From Lantana camara (Eukaryota > Streptophyta > Magnoliopsida > Lamiales > Verbenaceae): a DNA stretch of 64,000 nt. Positions within the stretch are counted from its first letter, which is position 1. Every line of letters begins with the position of its first letter. This document shows positions 21,541 through 32,970 of the stretch, one piece after another. Below the pieces are notes generated by a model that worked only from the letters and a program-made list of their open reading frames with translations, was not told where the DNA came from and did not search any database. Made by a program: the position numbers and the translations under genes. The stretch spans positions 15,186,001 through 15,250,000 of the forward strand of contig CM074863.1 of the NCBI GenBank assembly GCA_037501455.1, read 5' to 3'.

Positions 21541-23090
21541 ATCTCCCACTTGCCCGTAAAAGCCATTTAGGTATTCTAAGTCCCATCTTCTCAAGATGCA
21601 CTTTGAGAGCCTATTGACTTTGGACGTTTTCAAAGTGGATCTGCTATATTCTCTGCTGATGTAACCCTCTTGTTTACATATCTCTTAGGAAACACCTTTT
21701 CCTTATAAAGTGATTCGTAATCACGTGTTCAGTCTCTTGGTGAGGTCTTGGTTCTCTTACTTGAGCAACCATCCATTTAATCATACGATGTGATAATGGT
21801 GTTGTTTCGTGCTAGGAACTTCATCTAACTGGTTAGATGGAGTTTCTTACCCAAACACTTAACTTAGCGTTATATAATACGACTAAGTTCTCAACTACGA
21901 CAGTCGAGTTTTGCAATGTCCGTCCTTGGAACCCTTTCCAACACATTGCATTACCATTCTGGTAGAAGTTGTATCCTTTCAATGATTTCATAATCATCTA
22001 TGTTTGATGAACGGTTACATCAAATATCCTTCTAACAATAAGATCTTTTGGGCTCTGTAAACTAATACATATCCTCATTTCTTCTCAAGTACTCTGAGGA
22101 CATCCTTTACAGAGATCTAATGACCTTCTCTGAGGTCATATTAGATTCGGCCTACTACGCTTAGTGTTGCGCCATATCTAATTTAGTACATAATTTTTCA
22201 TATATTATGCACCCTTTCACTTAAAGGGATTTTGGACATTCTAACTTTCTCAAAGTTATCTTAGGATACATACTCTTCAAAAGAGATGTTCCATTGTCCA
22301 TACTAAACTCCTTTTAGTACCGTGGTTATGTACTCATTTTGTGATTATCCTTTTATTCTCTTAGATCTGAATGTCGAGAATATAGGATAATCACTAAGAT
22401 CTTTCATGTCAAATTGTTTCTTAAACAAGAATTGGTAACTTTCACGTCGTCCTTGACATTCCTAATGAGAAGGATGTCGTTTTCTAAAGAACCAAAAATT
22501 GACTCTTACATCACTAACTTTCCTATGTACACTTTGAGACTTATTCGACTTCCATCTGTGTCAAACGATTTGACTATCCTATGGAATCGAATTGTCTAAT
22601 CCTAGAAGCCTTTATCAATCCACAGATTGACTTTAGGGATTTGCATACCTTATGCATACTCCCACTGAATATGAGATTTATAGAAATACCTTATTTCAGT
22701 CTCTTTCAATCTCATATTGAACAAGATAGTTCTCATATTCATTTATCATATCTCATAGTCAGAATATGAGGATATGGTAAACACAACCCAAATGGACTTT
22801 TGCATTTCAACCGTCAAGAAGGTTGTAATGTTTTCCATTTACTCGAAGCTCTAGGAGCTTGATCCTATCAGGTGGATCAACCAAGGTCAAAACTTGGTTT
22901 AAGTATATGGAATCCATATTGGATTTCAAGGCTTGCTTACACTACTCAGATTCCAAATCTGACAGTGTCTCCTCTTCAAGTAATTCCTTGGCTATCTAGG
23001 AAAGCGTTCTAAACGCATCTTAAGAGAAGGGTTTCACACGTGTACATACTCTAAAATTTGGCTAAGTTTTATCAGATGGGCTCGTTTCTT

Positions 23091-23720
23091 CTATATGTGG
23101 CATGGATATTTTTCCTCAAATTTCTTTGAGGTCTGCTTGCTTGCCTTTCTTCTTCTATAGGAACGATTCCTTAAGAAAGATACATTCCTTGAGACAAACA
23201 ACCTTTGTCTAAGGGAATCGCAGAAACGATATCCAATATCATTGCATAAACTTGAACTCATTTCAAGCTTATCTCCCACTATCCTCTTCAAGTAAGAGGA
23301 TTCCATTGAATTCTTGGATAAGAATAATTAGGGAATTTAGTATGCCATATTGCATAGTGCAACTAAAGGACTGATTTTGGAAGGTACTAAATTCAAAATC
23401 TCTAACTGCACATTCTAGGAGTTTGTTCCTAGAATGATTATAAGTCAGTAAAGCTTACTATGGAATGGACCATATCCTATTAGGTTTCATTCCATCATTC
23501 GGAAACACTAAGGTGTTCTCGAATTAGTTTACTGAGAGATAATCCTATTATCTCTAAGATGGGTACGGAATTAGTTGCTAAGATATTGGCTATCTCGATC
23601 ATATCGATTTACCTATAACTTATGACTACTTCGGTTCCTAACCTCCTTTCGAAATTTTAAGAATTTCATATAAGTTTCGAATTTGTACTTTAACAAGTAC
23701 ATTCATTCATAATGATTAAA
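23091..23720 (-). pseudogene. Decayed Copia integrase of the nested element
   Basis: On the minus strand, 23630-23720 reads LLKYKFETYMKFLKFRKEV, matching the Copia integrase stretch L-KHKSEAFEKFKEF. About 500 bases later 23091-23306 reads GYRFCD...QRLFVSRNVSFL, matching GY-FYDP...KVFVSRNATFL at the integrase C-terminus. Spacing and order fit. Frameshifts and stops fill the rest of the interior. Confidence 0.6.
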
Positions 23721-24982
23721 CTGACGATTGTATCTAGTGCTTACATTAAGCATCTTACACTCATCAGTATGGATCGAAATCCACTATAATTTTGGAACGT
23801 TCCACGTTTCTTATAAACGGGATTCAGGAACGCTTCCCTCATGACAGGATTCACAGGAAGTCAACACTATAGGTTCATTTTCATAGAATGATCCTAAGGT
23901 GTCTGACTTGCTAATCCTTTTATATCTCAACGTTCCAAAGTAATTCGAAGCTTTGTCATCTCACTTACTTTTGTTATCTCGTTGTATGTTCAGAACATTA
24001 GTGCCTTGAGTCTTTGCACAATGGCTTATGCAGAATTGACTTAAGACTAGTAAATTCTATTCCTAGTAGAATTACTAAACGAGGTAACATTTCAAAGTAC
24101 TCATACTCTTTGCAGTTCCCTTTCAAAGTCCTTATTTGCTACCATAGAAGCAAACGTCCTATTTGATCTCTAGTGTCTTTTGGGCGTACCCCTTACATGC
24201 CCCTCCATTGGGCTCTTAAGGGTTTCTTCTTCTTTAGGCCTTCAAGCCTTTAACTTAGGGAGTTTTAGAAGAAGAATTAACCATCTCAACCTTTTATTCC
24301 TTTCTTAAGGATGCTCTCAACCATTATCAACTTAAATGATTAACTATGCTACATTAGCATCATTCTAGTTGAGCATAAAGGGTTTGAATGATAGTCGAAG
24401 CAATGTAAGCAATCAGTGCATTGAGAACTCTTTTCTCAGTTGATGATCGAGACCATAAGATCTTCAAATAAGATCTTTAGACCTTGTTCGCGTGCACTTG
24501 TTTCCTCATTTGGAATATTGAATAATTCCATAATGTTATACCTTGTAACATTTTTATGAGGTGGTTCAATTGCTTTTAAGTGGTTTGGAAAAATCCATTC
24601 ACCTCAGATTGCTTCTCTTTTGGCCCGGGTCGACTTTTCACAATTGAAAACTTCGCCCTTTAGAGAACGCCTTTCTCTAGTCGGATTCTAAAATGAATTT
24701 TAGGATCCGAAGCCATTTAGAGTTAGTCAGGACTTAGTCAACTTATTTGACTTAAGGATGGATACGAATGGGTTTGCATTTCATATTGTAGAGAATCACA
24801 GAACTACAACCTAAATGCTAAGCAGAGAAAATGTGGGCATGCTGAATTATAACGATATACAAAAGATAAGGTCTTTAATCTAATGTAGCTCCCACTGTTT
24901 TTCAAAGATCTATAATTCCCAAAGATCTAAGAGGAACACGTTTCCCAATGGGTACTAAGATCCTAAGCATTTTACCTCGAAC

Positions 24983-25302
24983 CCACGACTCGCGGACATT
25001 CTAAGCAAAATCCTAGGTAGGTACAACTTACCAATTCTAACACCTTTAGAACTCTTAGTAATTGTTTTTGCATCACCTATCTTTCAATATGGACCCACAA
25101 CTCGTGCGACATCCATATTTACTTAGGCGTTTAAGCTAGACCCATCAATCATAAGATCATGATCAAAACTTAGTTCGAACGACCCACGACTCGCGGACAT
25201 CGCCCTTGCCAAAATTAACCACGAAATATTGATCATTTAAAATGATCAATTAGGTAACTAAGAACTAATAAGCTCCACTAGCTATCCCACGACTCGCGGA
25301 CA
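24983..25302. repeat. Four spaced copies of a CCACGACTCGCGGACA motif
   Basis: Near-identical words start at about 24983, 25095 (varied: ACAACTCGTGCGACA), 25184 and 25287, roughly 90-110 bases apart, within the gag-side interior of the nested element. No known function is assigned. Confidence 0.6.
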
Positions 25303-26469
25303 ATAACTAGCTTTACTTACTAAACTTAAAACCTATTGATGGAATGCTAGGAATTTAATTCAAAATTTGCATCTCGAATTAAATACCTATTATTCGAAAT
25401 GAGCTTAATATTTAATGGGAATTTTCGAATCAACCGAAGAGTTGTTCGGTTCGACCTCACCAACATATATGTTATCCAATTTTATTAGTCTTGATTAATG
25501 CAAGTACACTTAAATGCATTTCAAACAAGCACATAAACAGATAACATGTCCTAGCATGATACTAACATGTAATGATCATGGGTTCTACCTATCTTATGCG
25601 TGATATGTGGGAGCCACTCCACAATCACAAGTTCTAACATACATGCCACATAAACAGTTTAAATCACATAAGGGAAAGCGGTAACAAAATACGAGCCCTA
25701 TCTCTATTACATTTAACAATTGAGATTCCCCTCCCTAACATTTTGAGGGGTCTTCACTTATGGCCTCCTTGTTACTTGAATGTGGTCCATCTTACTCCAT
25801 GGGTGCATTGTCTCCAAAATGAAAATAAAACCTCACCACCTATCTCTACTCTCAAATTACAATAAAAAGAAAAAGACATAAAGTAATAAGGCTCAATCTT
25901 CATATTGGCCTTAGACAATTACACGGGGCATACCCCGGCCTCAAAAACAGTAATATGGAAAGCCACATAATAAATCACATAACAGTACGCACATAAGTGA
26001 GGCTCCAACCTCAATTGAAAAACGCAACTATAGGGCTCCAACCCCAATTTAAACCATCCATGTGCATAAATTAAAACCATACATAGATCTAAACCCATGA
26101 TCACCTAACATGCTTTTGCAAGAATTTAAATTTAACCAATAAATTAAAATTCTCGTTTCAAGTCCTAATGACTTAAAACAAGACTTAGATGCAATTCTTG
26201 TTCAAGAGCCTTTTCTATAAAACCCGAAAAACAATAAACTAATAAAATTCCAATTAATTTCTGAAAATTAATAATTTTATTCTTTCAATATTTTCATAAA
26301 ATATAGTTTATAATTTTTCCAAAATTTAAATCGCTTAAATTTTCAAAATCCCAATTTAAACAACTATTTCCAAAAATAATTCAAATTTAATAAAAATAAA
26401 ATTTTCAGAAAAAAAATTAAATCGGGATCGGATTGGACTAAACACGAAAAACGAGAAAGCCACGGATTG

Positions 26470-26830
26470 GAGTGCCCGCCACGCCCGCCCAACGGCCCAG
26501 GCCGCCCGCGCGCGTCGCGCACGAGCGCGCACGCACAGCGCGCACATGCCAGCAGCAGTGCTGCCGGCTTGCGCACGCCTGGCGCGCGCCTTCTCGCGCG
26601 TAGGCGCCTAGGCCATCAGGCCGGCGCTGCGCGGACACCCTCCCGCGCGGATGCGTGAGGCGATGGCGGAAGGCCCCGCGCGGTTGCGGGGCTGTGGTGC
26701 AGGACGCTCCCGCGCGGTTGCGGGAGGAGCTGTCGGGCCAGTCCGGGCGGGCCTAGGACAGGCGCGCGGCGATGGCGGGCGGTCACGCGGGCCTGGGCGT
26801 GCGACACCCTAGCACGCCTAGGCTCGCGTT
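26470..26830. other. GC-rich island in the leader of the nested element
   Basis: About 360 bases packed with GCGCGC, CGCCCGCC and GCGCGGTTGCGGG (the last repeated at about 26678 and 26713), bounded on both sides by AT-rich sequence. Open frames here in several phases are by-products of the composition. Confidence 0.6.
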
Positions 26831-27095
26831 TTCGTAACGCGATTTTCGTGTTTCGTGTTTCAGTTCAAAACCAACAACAATCCAAAATTTTAAATACGAT
26901 TTAAACATATTTCAATCAAAACGGTTTTCAAAAAACACAATTTAAGAAAACAGTTTCAGAAATTCAAGAAAAATTACAGTTTCGTATTTCAGGCTTTCTA
27001 AAAGAACTCAAGAATACCTAATTCGCATCTAAGCCTAAGAATTTCTACCAAATTCAGAATAATTGAGACGAATCAGAAACACGATTAACGAGGTG

Positions 27096-27107
27096 GCTCT
27101 GATACCA
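27096..27107 (-). other. Primer binding site (initiator tRNA-Met type)
   Basis: The minus strand reads TGGTATCAGAGC two bases after the LTR end, the usual Copia primer site complementary to tRNA-iMet. Confidence 0.88.
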
Positions 27108-27820
27108 CTTGTTGGAAAACACGAATCAGAAAGCAGCGAAATTTAAAAATTTTTCCAACAAAAGGATCTTGGACTCGCAATCGTGTAACCAAATTCGTAG
27201 AGATAGAAAACTTACTTTTCTTTTATTCTTTCTTGAAGCGTTTCAAGCCACCCAAGAACGCTCTTCTCGCGGCTTGACAACCCGTCCCTCGAAAGTCTCT
27301 TTCTACTTCAGAATCCATTGTCGGGATAGCAATCCACACCAACCTAGATTCAATTCATGTTAGAGATATTCTTAACAATATAACATAAAGAAAGAAACAT
27401 GAAACGAGAAAAGCAGGATTGAAACTCCCTTCGAAACCAGTTTTGCGAAAGTAGAAAACTGCCAGTCACAAAACCCTCGTGAAAAAATTCATCCTTTAGG
27501 ATATGGACGAACGGTTTTCGCCATCTTCTTTGGTTCGATTTTTTCATTCGCTTCACGTCGGGTTCAGAATCGTTTCATCATCCCTTCTGATCGTTTTGCT
27601 TAATCCCCACTTTTGGTAAAGCTCGAATCTTTAAAACTTCTAACTTGAAGCTCTCTAGAGATAGTCCACCAACTTGGCTACAATCTAACTAGTAAGGGTG
27701 CTAGTTCTTTAGTTAGTGTTTAGGCTTAACCTAGGGTTTCGTTTATCTTGGAGAAAGGATGGTGTTCAACACATGAACCAAAAGAATTCCATTAGCTCTA
27801 AAGGGGAGCATGAGCTCCCC

Positions 27821-27830
27821 TATATATAGG
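27821..27830 (-). promoter_or_regulatory. Probable TATA box of the nested LTR element
   Basis: The minus strand reads CCTATATATA inside a GC-richer stretch (GGGGAGCTC downstream). It is a credible core promoter for the element, placing transcription start near 27790. Confidence 0.6.
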
Positions 27831-28172
27831 AAAGGGGAGGGATGGCCGAACTCCTTGTTGGGCAAGGATTTGGTTTGTCTCTCTCCTATTACTTGATCAT
27901 CAATTATTCTCCAACTTTGACTTTGAATTCTAATTCAAATCAACTTTCAAGAGAGCTAAAAATATCCAAACTATTTTTAGATAATTTTATACTTTATTTA
28001 TTATAAAATAAATAACTTATTTTTATCGAATTAATTAATTCGTAATTAATTAACTAGATTATTTTCTCCAAAATAAGACTTTCTTTTTAATTCAAAATTA
28101 AACCAAAGTCTATTAAATAATTAACACATTTAATTATTTAATACATATATATACAATATATATATATATTCA

Positions 28173-28240
28173 CACGTGTGTGACACGTGTCACAGTGACA
28201 CGTGTCACTCACGTGAGCCACACGTGTGATTTCACACGTG
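28173..28240. promoter_or_regulatory. Cluster of six CACGTG (G-box) palindromes, 5' LTR copy
   Basis: The six sites start at 28173, 28184, 28199, 28210, 28221 and 28235, with the same spacing as in the other LTR. On the minus strand they lie about 350 bases upstream of the TATA box at 27821-27830, an enhancer-like position. Confidence 0.85.
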
Positions 28241-31200
28241 TGGAACCCTCTTGGCCCGATTAACTCGTTTAATCATTTTTAAGTCTCAACTCATGTAACC
28301 AAGTTGTTGTGTGTGACCCTCTAGGTTCTCAATTCAATTAGCAGTGACCCTAATTAATTAATTCACTAATTAATTAATCAGTCAACAGATTAAACGACCA
28401 TAGTCTAGCAACAGGTGTTTAACCCCTAGCTGAATTGGAATGTTCGGATTCGACAGAACCTTTAAGTCATTGATTCATGTGAGATACAATCCTCCTACTT
28501 ACTATCTCTCAACCAAGATCTAGGGCAAGGGAATAATCAGAACCCTAATAATCCGGTCTTAAAGCTAAGTGCATTTCATATCCATTTGATCTCAATCCAA
28601 GAAACCCTTTTCTTGATGTCTTGATCTACTGCCTTGGCCAAGGACTCCATATGGCATATGAATGACTTACACAATAAGAGATCACCTTGCAAACACAAGT
28701 GTAGGTCCTTTCTTGATTCTCATTCACTTTCATGAGTCACTTGTGCAGCCCCAGCATAAGCCTTGAATCAGTTGTCTAAGGCGACACCCTTTAAAGCTTA
28801 TACCAAAGACTACAGAGTTAACTCATAAAGTGACAAGGAACCTCAAGTCTAAGGATCAATTAATCACATCAATGACTAGTGAGATATTTCCTAATCTGGA
28901 AGTTTCTATTTCCTGAAATAGAAACTTCCTTTCCCATTTAGGAATCTTCTCACACGGGGCACCTCAGTGAACTTACTTATTAAAGTAAGCACCCTCATGT
29001 ATCACGCACGTATCAACTATACACTTTGCACCTCCATGAAACAAGGTGGTCCTTCTTAAGGGCGTGATCCCACAAGCAAGCCTTAGAGGAGTCAGGTTGA
29101 CACTCCCACTGTCTGTAGGACTCATCGGCTTGGAGTATTTTACTAATCACGACTTATGTGATATAGGGCTCATTTCATGAACCATTTCACCTAAATGGTA
29201 GAGTCCTAAAGTCATCAGGATTAGGGGAGTTCTCATACATGCACAGCTAAAGTAAACGCATACCAAACAAGAGCATATAAAGAAGTGTTTGCCTATGATA
29301 TTAATCAATCGTATATTATTCAAAGATTGTCTGTGATACTAGGAAAGTCCCAAAACGGATTATGACTAATCGGCTTTCTAGGGCACTATTCCTAACAGTT
29401 TGTACTATAGAGATGTTTATCATTTAAGAAGAAGGTTGAAGGACTATGTAATACAAGAGGGATTTAACATGATTAGGAGAAAAAATAATTTGAAGAGGGT
29501 AATGGTTGAGTGTCAGAATTGGGGTTGTGATTGGAGATTGCATGCCTCTGTTATGTGTGATAATAGAACTTTTCAAATCAAAACTTACAATGGTGTTCAT
29601 ACATGTCTAAGGAGTGATTGTACTAAGGAGGCTAGCATAGAATGGATAGCTAGTAAGGTGGTGAATTGGCTTAGGAAAACCCCTCATCTAACTCCAAAGG
29701 ACATAGAGGCAAAGTTCCTAAAGTACAACATCAACCCCAAATACATGCAGATTTACAGAGCAAGGTTAAAAGCAAGAGATGAGATAGAGGGAAGTCACAC
29801 TAAATCATATGGTAAACTGCCCTATTATGCTAAAATTATGCAACAGTACAATGAGGGCAGTGTTGTGACTTTGCAATCACATATTCTTGATGGTCCAAGT
29901 GTGAATGTAATCCCTACATTCATGAGATTCTTTGTTGGCCTGGAGAGTTTGAAGAAAGGATTTTTTGCTGGTTGCCCACCATTCTTAGGATTTGATGGGT
30001 GCCATTTGAAAGGTGAGTATGGTGGAGTGTTGTTGGCTGCCATTGCATTAGATGGCAATAATGGATTGTATCCACTTGCATATGCTGTAGTGGAAACAGA
30101 AAATAAAGAGAGTTGGACATTTTTCTTTGAAAACCTTGGGAGAATGTTGGGAGGTTTTGACAGTAACTTACCTTGGACTTTTATGAGTGATAGACAAAAG
30201 GTACAGTTAATTATGTACAAGTGTTTTTATAAATTTAATATTCACATTAATCCTTTAACCATTGCTTTTGTTTTTCTGTGTGCAGGGCTTGACAGAAACA
30301 ATTAAAGATATTGTTCCTCATGCTAATAACAGGAGATGTGCAAGACACATCTTTGCCAATTTAAGACTCAAATTCCCTGGTCATGCCTTGAAGAAGTATT
30401 TCTAGGAAGCTGCTAGAAGCTATAACTGGAGAGGGTTCAAATTTGCAATGGATAAAGTGAAAAAGATCAACCCCAGAGCTCATGAATACCTTCATCAGAT
30501 TCCTACATCCATGTGGAGTAGACATGCCTTTGATCCAGCACTGAAAAATGACCACTGCACCAACAACATCTCTGAATCATTCAACTCATGGATTGGAGGC
30601 TCAGAGGTAAACCTATTCTTGCTTTAGTAGATGGTTTAAGAGCTAAGATAATGAGTAGGCTTAATCAAAGGAGAACAAGAGGTAAAACATGGAAGAATAA
30701 GATTGTGCCTACTGTGGTTAAAAAGTTGAATGCCATCAGAAATGATAACAGAAAGTGTTCATTACTTATTGCTGGGGATGATAAGTATGAAGTCCAGGAT
30801 GGACCAGTTCATTATGTTGTTGATATGATATCAAAGTCCTGTCAATGTAAGGAGTGGGATATATGTCGCGTTCCCTGTAAGCATGCACACACCTGTATAA
30901 CATATAGAAGGGAGAAGTTAGAGGATTATACAACAAATGTCTTCACAGTGAACACTTACATGGAATGTTACAAACACATGATAAGTCCAATACCTGATGA
31001 GACTTTTTGGGATGAGATGCCTGAAGTTGTGCCAAAAGATTTGTTGCCACCACAAAAGAGGAGACTTCCTGATAGACCAAAGAAGAACCGCAGAAAAGAA
31101 CCAGGTGAAAGTCCAGTATTGAAGAGATCAAATGTGGTGAGGTGCAAGATCTGCCAACAACTTGGTCACAACAGAAGGACCTGTCCTTCTAGACTCCAGA

Positions 31201-32226
31201 TGGTTTTGTTTACAACATTTCACCTTCTTTTTTCTCGCATGAAGTTTAACTCACTAAAAGTACTGTATTACAGCAAACTGGTGAGCAAAGGATGAGTGAT
31301 GCAGGTTATGAAAATACAGGGCTAAATGATCAATGGGATGAATCACTATTGGATAAAGCATATGCCAATCTGGATGAAGCATATGCCAATCTGGATGATC
31401 CAGTGAACCAGGGTTTCCATCCTGATAATGATGTGCTTGGGATGACAACAAACAAAAAAAGGAACATAGCAGAGATAAATTCACTTGATGCAGGTATTAT
31501 TTACATGTAATTGTGAAATAAGCGTAAGGTAATTGTGTAGTTTACTGGCTGTGATGTTTGATGTTTGAACTTTGTTTAAGTAAGTTTGACTGTAATTCTA
31601 ATTTTTAATGTTCCAGAGCCAATGAAGAGGAAGAAGAGAGTTCCAATGCAGAAGCAATATAAGAAGAACAGACCTACTGGTAAAGGTCTTCATATTCAAG
31701 AGCCATCTGCTACCCAGCCTCCAGCATCAAACACTTGCATCAACACAGGGAAAGGAAAGGCCAAGATGGTGCTCTCTCAACCAAGTAACACAGAGAAGGT
31801 TATGGCAAAATTCATCAGGGCTGAAGGTTTGCCATCCTTTGGACAACCAACTGCTTCTTCATTGATAAAATATAGGGAGACAGCAGATTCTTCACAGAGC
31901 TTTACCAACAAGAAGCTGGACCTTACTTCATCACAACTGAAATGTTTATGGAAGTTCTAAAGTGTTTAATTACTGTTAACTTGGTCAATATTAATTAAAC
32001 AATTTCTTTTTATCTAAAAAATGTCTGTCATTTTGTGTGGAGTAGTCTGATACATTATTTTGCTGATTTGTGTATCTGTTTTGGGGTTGAAAGTTGCTGC
32101 CAATTCACTGTTGCTAAGAGCAATAACAGTGAGGTTGATGCTTGATTATTCATTGTATTAGCACAAACAATGACAGTTAAGTTATGAAGTTTTATTCAAT
32201 GATGGACTGAATGTTGTCATATTACA

Positions 32227-32577
32227 TTACTCAAACAATTTTATTACATGGATGAACAGGAAAATAGCTAGAAGGCAAAGGTTAAAGATTACAAGCTTAT
32301 TTAACACCATTACATTAACCTTAACCTCTCCATTGGGAATTGATCTGGAAGAGGCACTCGTAGCTTCTTCTTCATGACAAAATGGTTCTTCAATGGGACG
32401 ACACCAATGTGAGAATCCATGCTCATTGCAACAATAAAAAAGATTGCCTTTGTTTGCATTATCCTTCTCAACAACTTTGATGGTTGTCCAAAGATTACAA
32501 TTTGGAGCCCTACACCTTTCTTTTCGATACTTCAAAGTTGCCGAACAAGTGCTTACAGAGCTGTGTGAATTTGGCAT
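32227..32577 (-). CDS. GRF-type zinc-finger protein carried by the MULE
   Basis: A 116-aa protein. Residues 20-60 (RCRAPNCNLWTTIKV, then GNLFYCCNEHGFSHWCRP) follow the zf-GRF pattern C-x-C/N-x-x-x-x-x-T, G-x-F-x-C, F-x-W. The C-terminus (about residues 90-113) is a single hydrophobic, probably membrane-spanning helix. It ends close to the right terminal repeat and is convergent with the transposase gene, a position like that of the second gene in Mu-type elements. Small GRF-finger proteins are common in plant genomes and often lie in repeats. Its role here is unknown. The frame is intact. Confidence 0.6.
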   Translation of the reverse strand: MPNSHSSVSTCSATLKYRKERCRAPNCNLWTTIKVVEKDNANKGNLFYCCNEHGFSHWCRPIEEPFCHEEEATSASSRSIPNGEVKVNVMVLNKLVIFNLCLLAIFLFIHVIKLFE

Positions 32578-32970
32578 GATTCTTCTGTGTAAAATGGGTT
32601 AAAATGTAGCACATATAGATAGATGACCAATTCCAACGGCTATAAACGGCTAATTTACAGTAGCTAAAATTATTACATACAAGTCCCTGAGTTATGAATA
32701 CACTTACAGAACGAGCCCTGAGGTATACCACATCAACAATGTAGTCCCTGAGGATTTAAGTCATTTCGCCCATAAATAGAATATTCCAAATAAATCAAGG
32801 GTATTTTCGAAAATTCAGGCCTGAAAATTAACGGCGCACTAACGACATGCAAGAACCTCAAACGGTCCGTCAGTACTAGGGACTAATATGTAATTTTCGA
32901 AACAAGAGGGACTGATTTGTAATTAGGGCAAACCTCAGGGGACCTAAATGTAATTCGCCCCACATAATAA

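Larger units (their letters stand above)
19251..29397 (-). mobile_element. Copia-type LTR retrotransposon nested in the MULE transposase gene
   Basis: LTRs at 19251-21540 and 27110-29397 run TGTTGG...CTAACA in the plus direction. The 5-bp target duplication GTTTG is at 19246-19250 and 29398-29402, and across it the transposase frame joins exactly (RVGL-YYRDVY). The primer binding site (27096-27107, complement TGGTATCAGAGC) and the purine tract beside 21541 show the element is transcribed on the minus strand. The 5.6-kb interior has no long frame, only decayed integrase pieces. It is therefore a non-autonomous copy despite nearly identical LTRs. Confidence 0.92.
27110..29397 (-). repeat. 5' LTR of the nested element, 2288 bp
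   Basis: The promoter-bearing LTR, lying next to the primer binding site. U3 runs from 29397 down to about 27800, with R/U5 below that. Confidence 0.92.
18453..31960 (+). pseudogene. mudrA-like: MURA transposase gene of the MULE, interrupted and mutated
   Basis: The N-terminal part (18453-19250) has the plant MuDR N-domain (VVHWQDTIASLYDV, then RMFELNKHESVFDL) and an acidic linker. After the LTR insertion it resumes at 29403 with the MuDR DNA-binding domain (VYHLRRRLKDYVIQEGF). The MULE DDE domain follows: first Asp in FLGFDGCHLKG, second in FMSDRQK, which joins GLTETI across an intron from 30201 to about 30285. Next are a SWIM zinc finger (CQCKEWDICRVPCKHAHTC) and a CCHC knuckle (CKICQQLGHNRRTC). 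Downstream exons near 31274 and 31617 give a basic tail. Defects: the LTR element, a stop TAG at 30403-30405 (KYF*EAA, probably once TGG) and a one-base loss near 30598 (FNSWIG then LRGKPIL in another frame). Upstream TTG-frame codons before 18453 are not needed. Confidence 0.87.
17614..32960 (+). mobile_element. Mutator-like element (MULE), 15.3 kb with a nested retrotransposon
   Basis: Terminal inverted repeats at 17614-17696 and 32878-32960 are 83 bases long with about two mismatches; both read GGG-GAATTACATTTAGGTC from outside in. Inside are a MURA-type transposase gene on the plus strand and a GRF zinc-finger gene on the minus strand near the right end. Without the 10.1-kb LTR element inserted at 19251 the MULE would be about 5.2 kb, a normal autonomous size. 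The transposase is broken in several places, so this copy can no longer move itself but could be moved in trans. Confidence 0.9.
17604..32970. repeat. Target site duplication flanking the MULE
   Basis: CACATAATAA at 17604-17613 recurs exactly at 32961-32970, immediately outside the two terminal repeats. Ten bases match (nine if the first C is counted with the element), as expected for Mutator transposition. Confidence 0.9.

Noticed and set aside
24983..25302. A CRISPR-like array, from the regularly spaced repeated word
   Set aside because: Only four copies with about 90-base spacing, one of them varied, inside a plant LTR element; not a CRISPR array.
26356..26807. Several Ala/Arg-rich frames in the GC island
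   Set aside because: Frames are open in many phases because of GC richness; no codon pattern or motif.
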